From: Pseudomonadota bacterium
GTDB taxonomy: Bacteria > Desulfobacterota > Binatia > Binatales > Binataceae
Reading direction: 5' to 3'
Length of the DNA: 64,000 nucleotides
Assembly (NCBI GenBank): GCA_021325025.1
Contig: JAJPHZ010000018.1
Location: 62,001-126,000, forward strand
Part shown: one piece after another, positions 21,686 through 30,095 of the stretch
How the letters are laid out: each line of letters starts with the position of its first letter
How positions within the stretch are numbered: position 1 is the stretch's first letter
Position numbers and translations under genes: made by a program
Notes under the pieces: model-generated
Databases searched by the model: none
Seen by the model: only the letters and a program-made list of their open reading frames with translations
Told to the model about the DNA's origin: nothing

Positions 21686-21840
21686 CTAGCAGGTTGCGGA
21701 AAAAAACGATTTTCCGCAACCTGCTCCCTCACTAGTCTCTCCCAGAGGGAGAGAAGTAAAGGAAGGCGGCCATCTTTTATCCAGGGTGCGGAACGCAAGT
21801 GTCTTGATGAGGGCACAAATATCCTTTTTCCGCAGCTAGG
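21686..21840. repeat. MITE-like element / terminator hairpin between carB and the Crp gene
   Basis: AGCAGGTTGCGGAAAA (21688-21703) is an exact inverted repeat of 21710-21725 around a six-base loop, an excellent hairpin just after carB. A shorter inverse copy (TTTTTCCGCAGCTAG, 21825-21839) lies about 100 bases on, so the segment has end repeats of the form CTAGC(AGGT)TGCGGAAAAA. The right arm runs into the stop codon of the neighbouring regulator gene. It may be a small non-autonomous element that also serves as terminator. Confidence 0.5.
21737..21753. repeat. CTCTCCC/GGGAGAG palindrome, copy 3
   Basis: Arms 21737-21743 and 21747-21753 pair perfectly around AGA. It lies inside the possible MITE and shares its core with the palindrome at 12868-12891. 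Confidence 0.45.
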
Positions 21841-22561
21841 CGCGTGAGCTGATAAACTCGCGCAGCGCCGCAGTGTCAACCAGGATATGACGGCCCTGAT
21901 GACCGACGATCTGCTGGCGCTCCAACTGGCTGATGGCGCTGGTCACCCTGGGGCGTGAGCCGCCGACCAAATCGGCCAGGTCGTCGTGGCTGAAGAAATG
22001 CGGAATGACCACTCCCCGTACGTCGCGGATGCCAAAGTTGTCGGCCAGTTCCGCCAGTGCGATACATACCCGCGTCAGCAGATCCAGTCCCAGAAAGGAG
22101 CGGTAGCGGGCGCACAGGTCGCCCAGATGGCCGCACATGCTTTCGAAAGCCTCATCGAAGACGCGCTCATCGGCCAACCGGACTCCGAGTCCCACCTCGA
22201 CAAAGCGCTTGCGTACAATCTTCATTACCCGGCAATTAACCGCCGCCTTGCATTGATAATGATGAGCGACGGGCGCTGAAAAGATCGGCGTACTCGGGAT
22301 CACTCCGGGGGCCAGCATCGCGATGATAGTGCCGCCGTTGTTGCGCCCATAACTGACCAGATTCGCGCGTCCTGTCAAAAGCACATAAAGATGACGGTTA
22401 GGGGCGGCGGGACGGTATTCGAAGATGACCTCCATGCGTTTGAAATCGCGCCCGGGGAATTCTCTGGCCAATTGTGCAGATTGAGCCTCCGAAAGCCACG
22501 AGAGTTTCTTGATCCGGCTCAATAGCTCGGCATCAGTCGGCGGTATAGCAGCCGAATTCAT
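21836..22561 (-). CDS. Crp/Fnr-family transcriptional regulator
   Basis: A 241-residue two-domain regulator: an N-terminal cyclic-nucleotide-binding fold (LYVLLTGRANLVSYGRNNGG) and a C-terminal winged helix with recognition region FSHDDLADLVGGSRPRVTSA. No Fnr-type N-terminal cysteine cluster is present, so an iron-sulfur oxygen sensor is unlikely; the effector is unknown. It is convergent with carB and divergent from an AT-rich intergenic region holding two TCAC...GTGTGA palindromes (22663-22681, 22727-22740) that could be its sites. Its last codons overlap the right arm of the MITE-like repeat. Confidence 0.88.
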   Translation of the reverse strand: MNSAAIPPTDAELLSRIKKLSWLSEAQSAQLAREFPGRDFKRMEVIFEYRPAAPNRHLYVLLTGRANLVSYGRNNGGTIIAMLAPGVIPSTPIFSAPVAHHYQCKAAVNCRVMKIVRKRFVEVGLGVRLADERVFDEAFESMCGHLGDLCARYRSFLGLDLLTRVCIALAELADNFGIRDVRGVVIPHFFSHDDLADLVGGSRPRVTSAISQLERQQIVGHQGRHILVDTAALREFISSRA

Positions 22562-23057
22562 AAGCCTGCCAGTAACTGACTTTCAAGACTAGGCATAACT
22601 GCGGATTTCTCCACATCATTAGCGACACAAGTTCCGAATAAGATAAATAAATATTTTCGGCATCACATGTAACGTGTGTGACTGAAAATCCACTGACTAA
22701 ACGCCAATCATTAAGGCAGATAGTAATTCACTCGGTGTGAGTTCAAGGTGGTCGCCCCAAGGGCAGCGTTAGCGGGTCGCGAAGCCAGCGAAAACCAGGT
22801 GCATCCGGCCTCAAAAGATTGGCGATTAAGATGCTGGACATCAATCTACAAGGAATTTTCGCTTTCATCTAATGAGTCTGAAATGAACGGGAATCTGCCT
22901 CTGATTCTTCGAGTTAGTAACCGATTGGCGATGATTAAAAAAATGGCGGAGCCATTAATTTACCGTGCACGCGGCAGCACGCGGGCACCGCCTTGGGCGG
23001 CTGCGGTGCAGTCGGCGAAGAAAAGACGGTAACTGATGACTAAGCAAAGGAGCGTTT
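22562..23057. promoter_or_regulatory. AT-rich divergent intergenic region with palindromes
   Basis: This is about 495 bases and clearly richer in A/T than its surroundings. TCACATGTAACGTGTGTGA (22663-22681) and TTCACTCGGTGTGAG (22727-22741) share a TCAC...GTGTGA architecture. Closer to the downstream gene, GCACCG...CGGTGC (about 22987-23012) and AATGGC/GCCATT (about 22944) form small stems. An AAGGAG site sits before ATG 23058. A 94-codon frame here has no protein character that I trust. Confidence 0.4.
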
Positions 23058-24218
23058 ATGGGAAAACGCGGCATATTTGGATTGTTGGTGGCGCTGATCC
23101 TGTGCAGCACGCCGGTACTGGCGGATCAAAACGTCGCCAACACGTCGCAGAAGGGAAGCCTTCTGATCTTTCCACTGATCGACACACGAGTCGTGAGTCC
23201 GGACGAGTCAGCCACCACCATCATTGATATCTCCAACGATGCCAACAATGGCATTTACCTGGGCTGCTATTACATCAACGACCATAAGGGCAGGGTTGAC
23301 TTCCACTTCTTTCTGACGCCCAAGGCGACGGTGTCATGGGACGTGGTGACTCATCACGGCAACATTGTCCCGCCTCCCTTTCCGAGCGGCGGGCCGTTCG
23401 CGCAAGGTGATGCGGCGCTGGGCGAGCTGATCTGCTTCGCCACCAACGCGGCGCGCTCCCAGCAGGTCAGGTTCAACCATCTGACCGGGGTCGCCACGGT
23501 GGTTCAGCAGGAGGTGGAAGCCGGGGTCAATCAGCCCAAGCACGCTTTCAAGTACAACGCCTGGGCGTTTACTGCGCGCAGTAATCCGGGCGTGCCGCCG
23601 CCGCCCGACGGCACCCCGGTGGGAACCGCCGGGCGCCTGGACCTGACCGGCGGAGGCCTGGGTACCTACGACGCCTGCCCGCAGTACCTGATCGCCAACT
23701 TCTCGCCTGGCGGGCTCAACCTGGCAGGTGCAGCCAACGTGCTGGGTCCGGTGACCTATATCGACAACGATTTCTCGATTTCATCGTGTAACCAGGACCT
23801 GCGCCAGGATTTCGTGGACAACCTGACCAAGCTCCAGTTCACGGTGTGGAATGAGGTCGAGGTCGGATTCACCGGGGCCTATCAGTGCGCCGACAGTGTG
23901 CTGACCTTCGGCGTGGATGACGGCGACCGGGTTCCGGTCAACTTCGACCTGGACAACTTCAGCTACTCGACCCTGCAAACCCACAACGCCAGAGTGGAAA
24001 TCGACGGGGTGTCGAGCACGCAATGTCCGGGTTCGAGTGTCTCGGGTCTGGTCGGCGTGATGACCACATCGATCGGGATTGGAACCACGGTGGACCAGCC
24101 GATAGAAGGCGAGGATCAGGAACTGGGCAACACCATCCACGGCGCCGGCAACCTGCCGGGTTTCGTGCTGTGGGATCCGGCCTCCGGAACCGTGCCTGAA
24201 AAGCCGGGTCGACGCTAG
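23058..24218 (+). CDS. exported protein of unknown function
   Basis: A 386-residue protein with a clear signal peptide (GIFGLLVALILCSTPVLA, cleavage near residue 22). The mature part is beta-rich and Asn/Gly-rich, with paired cysteines (GCYYINDH, ELICFATN, YDACPQYL, SSCNQDL, AYQCADS, STQCPGSS) suggesting disulfides in the periplasm or outside. No family is recognised. ATG 23058 has AAGGAG ten bases upstream. It opens a run of exported proteins that continues to 32 kb and is followed by a 51-base palindrome. Confidence 0.75.
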   Translation: MGKRGIFGLLVALILCSTPVLADQNVANTSQKGSLLIFPLIDTRVVSPDESATTIIDISNDANNGIYLGCYYINDHKGRVDFHFFLTPKATVSWDVVTHHGNIVPPPFPSGGPFAQGDAALGELICFATNAARSQQVRFNHLTGVATVVQQEVEAGVNQPKHAFKYNAWAFTARSNPGVPPPPDGTPVGTAGRLDLTGGGLGTYDACPQYLIANFSPGGLNLAGAANVLGPVTYIDNDFSISSCNQDLRQDFVDNLTKLQFTVWNEVEVGFTGAYQCADSVLTFGVDDGDRVPVNFDLDNFSYSTLQTHNARVEIDGVSSTQCPGSSVSGLVGVMTTSIGIGTTVDQPIEGEDQELGNTIHGAGNLPGFVLWDPASGTVPEKPGRR

Positions 24219-24219
24219 A

Positions 24220-24270
24220 GCATGCAGGAGGACAAGGGGGGCGGAGCATGGTGCTCTGCCCCCTGCATGC
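24220..24270. terminator. long palindrome after the exported-protein gene
   Basis: GCATGCAG (24220-24227) pairs with CTGCATGC (24263-24270). Inside, GGGGGCGGAGCA (24237-24248) pairs with TGCTCTGCCCCC (24252-24263) with one G-T wobble around a three-base loop. There is no T-run, so it is a likely but unproven terminator. Confidence 0.5.
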
Positions 24271-24383
24271 CGACCCGGCCGCCAACCGCATTTGCGAGGC
24301 TTGACCGGCCCAATACCACACCTGGCGCGCCAATTTTCAAACAACTATACTGCACGGCGTCCAATCCGCTGGGGGCGCATCCG

Positions 24384-25739
24384 ATGTCGAGCACTCACCA
24401 AACAGATCGGTGGTGCGGGTCTGCGCGGAGCGCGCGACGGCGCTCCAGTTCCGCGGTCCCCGCACATATACTGACTGCCCAGCTCGGTTGGATGCTGCTG
24501 GCTGTTGCACTGGCAGCTTGCAGCCACTGGCCGTTTGCGACGGTTCGCAGTCAGCCCCTGAAGTTTGTCCTCGCTACCCACGGCTTGCCCCAGGACGGCA
24601 TGTGGAAAAGCACCCCGCTGCTGGCCGATCTCGACGAGGACGGTAGTCTCGATTTGATTGCGCTGCCGCGCCTCGGCCATGGTGCCCAGGTCTGGCTGGG
24701 CGACGGTAAGGGCGGCTGGCGCGAGGCATCCGCCGGCCTCGACCTTGCCGCCTCGTGCGGCGGAGGAGTCGCGGCTGCGGACCTCAATCGCGACGGTCAT
24801 CTCGATCTCGTCGTGGCTGACCACTGCGCAGGCGTCTTTGTGTATCTGGGTGACGGCCACGGCCATTGGCGAGCTGTCACCCAGGGTTTGAATCCGGCGG
24901 CGGCGCAACAAGCCCCGGCTTCGGCTGATGGAGACAACCCGTTTACGGGCGCCGAGGATGTAGCCGTGGCCGACGTCAATCACGATGGTTTTCCCGATCT
25001 CGTGGTTGCTGCCCGTCAGGAAGGGGGAATCACGGTCTACTTCGGCGACGGCAGCGGCAGGAAATGGACGGAAGCGCACGGCGACGGCCTGCCCAAATCC
25101 GGGTGGGCCAACAAGTTGCTAGTGACTGACATCGACGGCGACGGTCACCCTGATCTAGTTGCCAGCGATGTTGACGGGCCCCGAGTATGGCGCGGTGACG
25201 GCCGCGGGCATTGGCAGGCGTCTTCTCAAGGTCTGCCGCATCCGAACGCGGGGGGATTTTATCGCCAAATTGCCGTGGGCGACGTCAACGGAGACGGCCG
25301 TCTCGACCTTGCCTTTGCCAACATGCGCAATGGTGTCGAACTCTACCTGCAAACCGAAGCCGGGACCTGGCAAGCGGCGCCCCCTCCCATGCCGGTGATG
25401 ACGGGCGGGGCCATGAGCGTGGCCCTCGCAGACCTCGATCGCGACGGCCATCTCGACCTGGTGGTCGGCGGCAGGATGTCGCTTAAGAGCCACTACGGAC
25501 TGTTTGTTCTGCACGGCGATGGAAAGGGCGGATGGAGCCGGTTGCAGAACACCGATCTGCCTGCCGACGGACTGACCTTCGTCTGGGGAATTACGCTGGC
25601 GGACGTCAACCGCGATGGCCTGCCGGACCTGGCCGTCAGCACCGGCACCGCCCCTTTGGAACGAGATCCCCAGGAGCCGGCGCCGCGCTTGCAGGTCTGG
25701 CTCAATCATTATCGCCGGCCCTCGCCGGGTGCGCGGTAA
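24384..25739 (+). CDS. FG-GAP/VCBS-repeat lipoprotein, probable seven-bladed propeller
   Basis: About 451 residues. The lipobox LAVALAAC indicates export and lipidation. The mature part has seven calcium-loop repeats of the FG-GAP/VCBS type: ADLDEDGSLDLIAL, ADLNRDGHLDLVVAD, ADVNHDGFPDLVVAA, TDIDGDGHPDLVASD, GDVNGDGRLDLAFAN, ADLDRDGHLDLVVGG and ADVNRDGLPDLAVST. Seven blades equal one integrin-like beta-propeller. ATG 24384 leaves a long arginine-rich N-region before the hydrophobic core, so a start nearer MLLAVALAAC is possible. Function is probably surface binding or adhesion (inferred). Confidence 0.85.
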   Translation: MSSTHQTDRWCGSARSARRRSSSAVPAHILTAQLGWMLLAVALAACSHWPFATVRSQPLKFVLATHGLPQDGMWKSTPLLADLDEDGSLDLIALPRLGHGAQVWLGDGKGGWREASAGLDLAASCGGGVAAADLNRDGHLDLVVADHCAGVFVYLGDGHGHWRAVTQGLNPAAAQQAPASADGDNPFTGAEDVAVADVNHDGFPDLVVAARQEGGITVYFGDGSGRKWTEAHGDGLPKSGWANKLLVTDIDGDGHPDLVASDVDGPRVWRGDGRGHWQASSQGLPHPNAGGFYRQIAVGDVNGDGRLDLAFANMRNGVELYLQTEAGTWQAAPPPMPVMTGGAMSVALADLDRDGHLDLVVGGRMSLKSHYGLFVLHGDGKGGWSRLQNTDLPADGLTFVWGITLADVNRDGLPDLAVSTGTAPLERDPQEPAPRLQVWLNHYRRPSPGAR

Positions 25740-26124
25740 ATCCTCCCTCGCAGCCGCGCCCTACCGGTATTCCTGCCTCCGGCCCGCCAGGCGGCCGGTG
25801 AAAGGCATAGTGCTGCGTCGCGTGCGTTAGGCCTTCTAAGACTGCGGTAGACGTTGCCGCCTGCGTGCTCGCCGGCTACGGAAGTAGCTTTTCCCCGCTG
25901 CTGTTTAGTCACTTTATAACATAAAAATATACAAGCTTGTGATTCCTCAAATCGGAAAAATATAAATTCCCGGACTATTTGATTTGCTGCGTCGGATACT
26001 CCGACGATTCGGTGACGGTAGAACTAAAGTTCATTTTATCGCAATCGGATTGCTATCGGCTTCGTCAGATATTCGAAGCACGGCGGTTGAGAGCATCAAC
26101 AGATATTCCGTGGGAGCGGGCGAA
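25740..26124. other. intergenic region before the giant BNR protein
   Basis: No gene is supported. The part 25915-25985 is strongly A/T-rich (TATAACATAAAAATATA) and is the likely promoter zone. An in-frame open stretch upstream of the chosen start at 26125 is not protein-like. Confidence 0.4.
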
Positions 26125-29100
26125 ATGAATAACGGCAAACGCGAGTCTGGAGCAACCCGGCTGGTCTTGTGCGCCATGTGCGTGGTGGCCGCGACACTTT
26201 TGATGGGGCTATATGCCTACAGTCAGGCCGATAGCCACAGTCAAAGAGTGCCGTCGCGCCCTGCGCTGCAAAGGCCAAACCGCCGACCCGCCAAGGCCGA
26301 CCCTGCGGCACGCAGTGCCTATTGGTTTTCGCGCAAAGGATGGCAGTTGGGCGTGCCGGCCGGCGCCTATCGCGGAGCCTTGCAGCAAATGCAGTGGATG
26401 CAGAACAAAGCGATGGCCGAGGCCGCGCCGTTTGCCGGCCCTACGTTGAGTTGGGGGTTCGTGGGCCCTAAGCCGATGCTCAACCTGGATGCGGATTTCG
26501 GCGGCGTGGTTTTGGGTCCGCCGTTGGCCAATGCGACCGGACGGCTGACGGCGCTGGCGCTCGATCCGACCGCGAGCGGGCGCATCTTTGTCGGCGCCGC
26601 CGGCGGCGGGATGTGGCGGAGCACCGACGGCGGAAACAGTTTTGTGGCGATTTCGTCCGGTCTGCCCACCCAGTCGATCGGCGCGATCGCCTTGAATACC
26701 GCGACCTCGCCGCCCACCGTCTACGTCGGCACCGGTGAAGGAAACGGTTCGCTTGATTCCTATTACGGACGCGGGCTGTTCGTCTCCACCAACCTGGGCG
26801 CAAGTTGGAGCGCGTTGGCGCCCGGCACCTTCGACGGCTCGTCGTTTACCTCTTTGGCCGTTGACGGTTCGAAAACACCGCCGGTTCTATTTGCGGGCAT
26901 TACGGATGCCGGCCCAGCCAGCCGGGCCGATGCATTCTTCTTTACCAGCAACTCGGCGCTCAACGGGCTGTGGCGCTCGACCGACGGCGGTGGGTCGTGG
27001 AGCCAGTATCCAGCGAGCGTGTTTGACGGATGCACGCAGCGCGGCGGTCCGTGCCAGGCCGACGACGTAAAGATCGATCCGGCCAACCCGGATAACGTCT
27101 ATGCGGCAATTGATGCCCAAAACGTATATCGCTCCACCGACGAAGGTACTACCTGGTCCGCGGTAAACTTTCCCGGCATCCCGCCCGGCTACATGGGACG
27201 CGAAAGCCTGGCAGTGTCTCCCTCCGCACCCGACACGGTATACGCGATGCTGGGGGCGCCCGATGGCCTGGAGTACGTGGCATTCTTTGCCTCTACCGAC
27301 TCCGGCCAGAGTTGGACGCCGGGCAGCGTGCCCTCGGCTTCGTTTGATGCCGGTGGAACAACAATTACGATTGATGGCGCCAATCCGAACAACGACACGC
27401 AATCGTTTTACGACCAGGCGCTGACAGTCTCGACGCACGATCCGCACACCGTATATTTCGGCGGTATCGGGCTGTATCGGTCGACGGACTCCGGTAGCAG
27501 TTGGACATTTCTGTTGTCCAACGGTGGAGCACATGCGGACTTGCACGCGGTCGTTGAAGACCCGTCGACAGCGGGCCAGGTATTTTTGGCCACCGACGGC
27601 GGATTGTTCCTATTGACTCCGTCGGGCAATTTGGTTGCGCTCAACTCGGATATTGCCGTCGGTCAGATTCAGGGCGTCGGCGCGCATCCGACCAATTCAG
27701 GTAAAATGCTCGCCGGCTTTCAGGATACCGGAACGCAGCTTTATGCGGGTGCGCCGGGGTGGAACAAAGTGGATACCGCCGACGGCGGTTTTTGCCTGTT
27801 CGATCGCGCCGATCCTACTTTCGCCTATCACACCTATGCCTCGACCCAGGCCGGCCAAATCGCGACGTCAACCGACGGCGGCATGAGTTGGGATTTCCTT
27901 GATCCGACTGAAGGGCTGGCTTTTGCAGTGAGTGTGGTGGGTGACGGCCCGCCGGCATTTTATCCACCCTTAGCCGGCGATCCCGCCGCGGCACATCGGG
28001 TGTTTTACGGCGGTCACACGATTTTTGTCTCCACGGACGGAATGTTCACCTGGCAGCCGCAGACCAGCGAGGACTTAACCGGATGCGCGAGTGACAAGTG
28101 TGCTCTGGAGGACATCGAATTCGCGCACTCCGACCATCGGGTGGCCTATTCGCTCGCGATGAGAGCGGCCAGCGGCTGTTCGGGACCATGTCCGTTACGG
28201 GTGTTCACGACCAGTCAGGCAGATCTTAATAGCGGAGCGACCTGGGTTGAATTGACCGGCAATCTGCCCTTTGACGCTGCGGCCACCCAAGCCACCGGTA
28301 TCGCGGTCGATCCACGTCAGCCCAATGTCGCCTATTTGGCCGTTTCAGGTTTTACCTCTGCCACCGGCGTCGGGCACATCTTCAGAACTACCGACTCCGG
28401 AGCGAGTTGGACCGAGGCCGACGGCCAAGGGGGTGCTTCGCCGCTACCCGACGTGCCGGTGCTCAAGGTGCTGGTGGACGCGGCGGATTCAAGCGGCGCC
28501 ACGCTGCTGGCCGGCACCGATATCGGCGTCTTTCGCAGCACTGATACCGGCGCGACGTGGGCGGCATTCAATACCGGTCTGCCGCCGGTACCGGTTTTCG
28601 ACATAGCGCAGAATGACAACCTCGCGATTTTTGCCGGCACCCACGGTCGTGGTGCTTACCGCGTGATCGGCGAGCCGACACCCACGCCGACTGCATCGCC
28701 GACGCCGACCGCCAGCCCCACGCCGACGCCGTCACCCACCCCCAGCCCGGCTTCGACCTTGCCATTTATCAGCGGCGTCACACCGTCGGTGATTTCAGTG
28801 GGAGCCAGTTTTACCATCAGCGGCTTGAATTTCACCGCCGGTTCGGTGGTCAACTTTTTCGTCGCCACCGCCAACGGTCCGGTCAACGCCGGCCCCCTGA
28901 CCCCGAGTTCCCGCAGTCTGCCCACCAAGCTGACGGTTAACGTCCCCGCTACGGTGCCGATTGGCCAGGGTTTCGTGGCGATCCAGGTCGTCAACACCGA
29001 CCAGGGCTTTGCGGTCTCCAATGCGTTCAATGCCCTGCTGATGGGTTCGGCGGCGGCGGGACTGCCCAGCATCACCTCGCTTAACGGGGTCGGTCTGGCC

Positions 29101-30003
29101 GCCACCAGCAGCAACCCGAATTACGCCACCGACAACGTCGAAACCGTGATTCCTCAAGGCGCCCAGGTGACAATCGGGGGCACTGGCTATGATACAACAA
29201 ACGGGGTAGCGGTGGACGTCTTCTGCGCCTGCGCGGGCGGCAAAGTAGGCCCGTTCTTCCTCAATCCGGGCGATCCGGGACTAACCGCCGGGCAGATCAA
29301 GTTCACGATTCCGGCCAAGGGGGCACCCAACTCCCCGGCCACGGGACCGGCTTCCTTCGTGGTCAGCAACAAAGGCTCCGACGGCAGCTACAGCAAGAAG
29401 AGCAACGCAGTCGCCGCCGTTATTGGCGCACAACTGACCGTGGCGTCGGTGACGCAGGCGGGCAAGACGCTGACAGTGGATGGGACCGGCTTTTCCACGC
29501 TGACGGTGATCAATTTCTTCAACAGCCAGGGTGGCGGGGTGGTCAACCTGGGCGGGATATCGAGCGGCAAGCCGAAAATACCGCTGAACTTTATCGACGA
29601 CACCCGCTTTACGTTAACTGTTCCCGCCGCGGCAGTGCCGGGACCCTCTTATATACAGGCGTTCAACCCACCCTTCGTACCTTTCTCCAGTTCGGGCACC
29701 GGCCCGGGTGGCGCCTTCACGCTGGCGGGCCCCTCGCCGACGCCGACCGTCAAACCGACGACGGCGCCGACCGCCACTGCCACGCCGACCGTCAAACCGA
29801 CCACCGCACCGACTGCAACTGCGACGGCGACCGTCAAACCGACCGCGACGCCGATGCCAACTTCGACCTCCACTGCCACACCGACTGCCACGCCGACACC
29901 GACTGCGACCTCCACTGCCACGCCGACCGCGACGCCGAGTCCGGCTCCGACCCAGACCCCAACTCCGGCTCCGACCCAGACGCCGACCGCCACCCCGACC
30001 TGA
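26125..30003 (+). CDS. giant exported BNR/sialidase-like propeller protein with IPT-like domains and Thr/Pro tail
   Basis: About 1,292 residues. An N-terminal signal or anchor (LVLCAMCVVAATLLMGLYA) follows ATG 26125, which has GGGAG upstream. Residues about 100-850 carry at least ten BNR/Asp-box repeats (STDGGNSF, STDGGGSWS, STDEGTTWS, STDSGQSWT, STDSGSSWTF, STDGGMSWDF, TTDSGASWTEA, STDTGATWAAF), typical of sortilin- or sialidase-like propellers. After a short Thr/Pro linker come three IPT/filamin-like domains (ISGVTPSVISVGASF; LTVASVTQAGKTLTVDGTGF). The protein ends in about 90 residues of Thr/Pro/Ala repeats. Sialidase catalytic residues were not recognised, so an adhesive or structural role is more likely. 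A paralogue is at 42236-46273. Confidence 0.85.
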   Translation: MNNGKRESGATRLVLCAMCVVAATLLMGLYAYSQADSHSQRVPSRPALQRPNRRPAKADPAARSAYWFSRKGWQLGVPAGAYRGALQQMQWMQNKAMAEAAPFAGPTLSWGFVGPKPMLNLDADFGGVVLGPPLANATGRLTALALDPTASGRIFVGAAGGGMWRSTDGGNSFVAISSGLPTQSIGAIALNTATSPPTVYVGTGEGNGSLDSYYGRGLFVSTNLGASWSALAPGTFDGSSFTSLAVDGSKTPPVLFAGITDAGPASRADAFFFTSNSALNGLWRSTDGGGSWSQYPASVFDGCTQRGGPCQADDVKIDPANPDNVYAAIDAQNVYRSTDEGTTWSAVNFPGIPPGYMGRESLAVSPSAPDTVYAMLGAPDGLEYVAFFASTDSGQSWTPGSVPSASFDAGGTTITIDGANPNNDTQSFYDQALTVSTHDPHTVYFGGIGLYRSTDSGSSWTFLLSNGGAHADLHAVVEDPSTAGQVFLATDGGLFLLTPSGNLVALNSDIAVGQIQGVGAHPTNSGKMLAGFQDTGTQLYAGAPGWNKVDTADGGFCLFDRADPTFAYHTYASTQAGQIATSTDGGMSWDFLDPTEGLAFAVSVVGDGPPAFYPPLAGDPAAAHRVFYGGHTIFVSTDGMFTWQPQTSEDLTGCASDKCALEDIEFAHSDHRVAYSLAMRAASGCSGPCPLRVFTTSQADLNSGATWVELTGNLPFDAAATQATGIAVDPRQPNVAYLAVSGFTSATGVGHIFRTTDSGASWTEADGQGGASPLPDVPVLKVLVDAADSSGATLLAGTDIGVFRSTDTGATWAAFNTGLPPVPVFDIAQNDNLAIFAGTHGRGAYRVIGEPTPTPTASPTPTASPTPTPSPTPSPASTLPFISGVTPSVISVGASFTISGLNFTAGSVVNFFVATANGPVNAGPLTPSSRSLPTKLTVNVPATVPIGQGFVAIQVVNTDQGFAVSNAFNALLMGSAAAGLPSITSLNGVGLAATSSNPNYATDNVETVIPQGAQVTIGGTGYDTTNGVAVDVFCACAGGKVGPFFLNPGDPGLTAGQIKFTIPAKGAPNSPATGPASFVVSNKGSDGSYSKKSNAVAAVIGAQLTVASVTQAGKTLTVDGTGFSTLTVINFFNSQGGGVVNLGGISSGKPKIPLNFIDDTRFTLTVPAAAVPGPSYIQAFNPPFVPFSSSGTGPGGAFTLAGPSPTPTVKPTTAPTATATPTVKPTTAPTATATATVKPTATPMPTSTSTATPTATPTPTATSTATPTATPSPAPTQTPTPAPTQTPTATPT
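29730..30000 (+). repeat. low-complexity Thr/Pro/Ala-coding tandem repeat
   Basis: Degenerate short repeats built on ACGCCGACC and ACCGTCAAACCGACC-like units encode the C-terminal tail of the giant BNR protein. They are in-frame coding repeats, likely to vary in copy number by slippage. Confidence 0.7.
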
Positions 30004-30019
30004 GATGGGTAGTCAAACG

Positions 30020-30057
30020 GGCGTGCCCACAGGTGTTCTGCACCTGTTGGGCACGCC
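30020..30057. terminator. bidirectional hairpin between convergent genes
   Basis: GGCGTGCCC-ACAGGTG (30020-30035) pairs with CACCTGTTGGGCACGCC (30041-30057) with one bulged base and a five-base loop. It sits between the convergent BNR protein gene and the Trp-rich protein gene. Confidence 0.6.
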
Positions 30058-30095
30058 GTGATTTCGTCGAGTACCAAGCCCGGACCAGCGGGCAC

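Noticed and set aside
22735-22860. Cyclic-di-GMP-type riboswitch
   Set aside because: Some purine-rich text resembles parts of the consensus, but the conserved core and tetraloop-receptor pairs are not present in order.
22748-23032. 94-codon gene before the exported protein
   Set aside because: No ribosome site, no family and mixed composition; the region is better read as a regulatory leader.
29730-30000. CRISPR-like array
   Set aside because: The units are short, degenerate, in frame and lack unique spacers of constant length.
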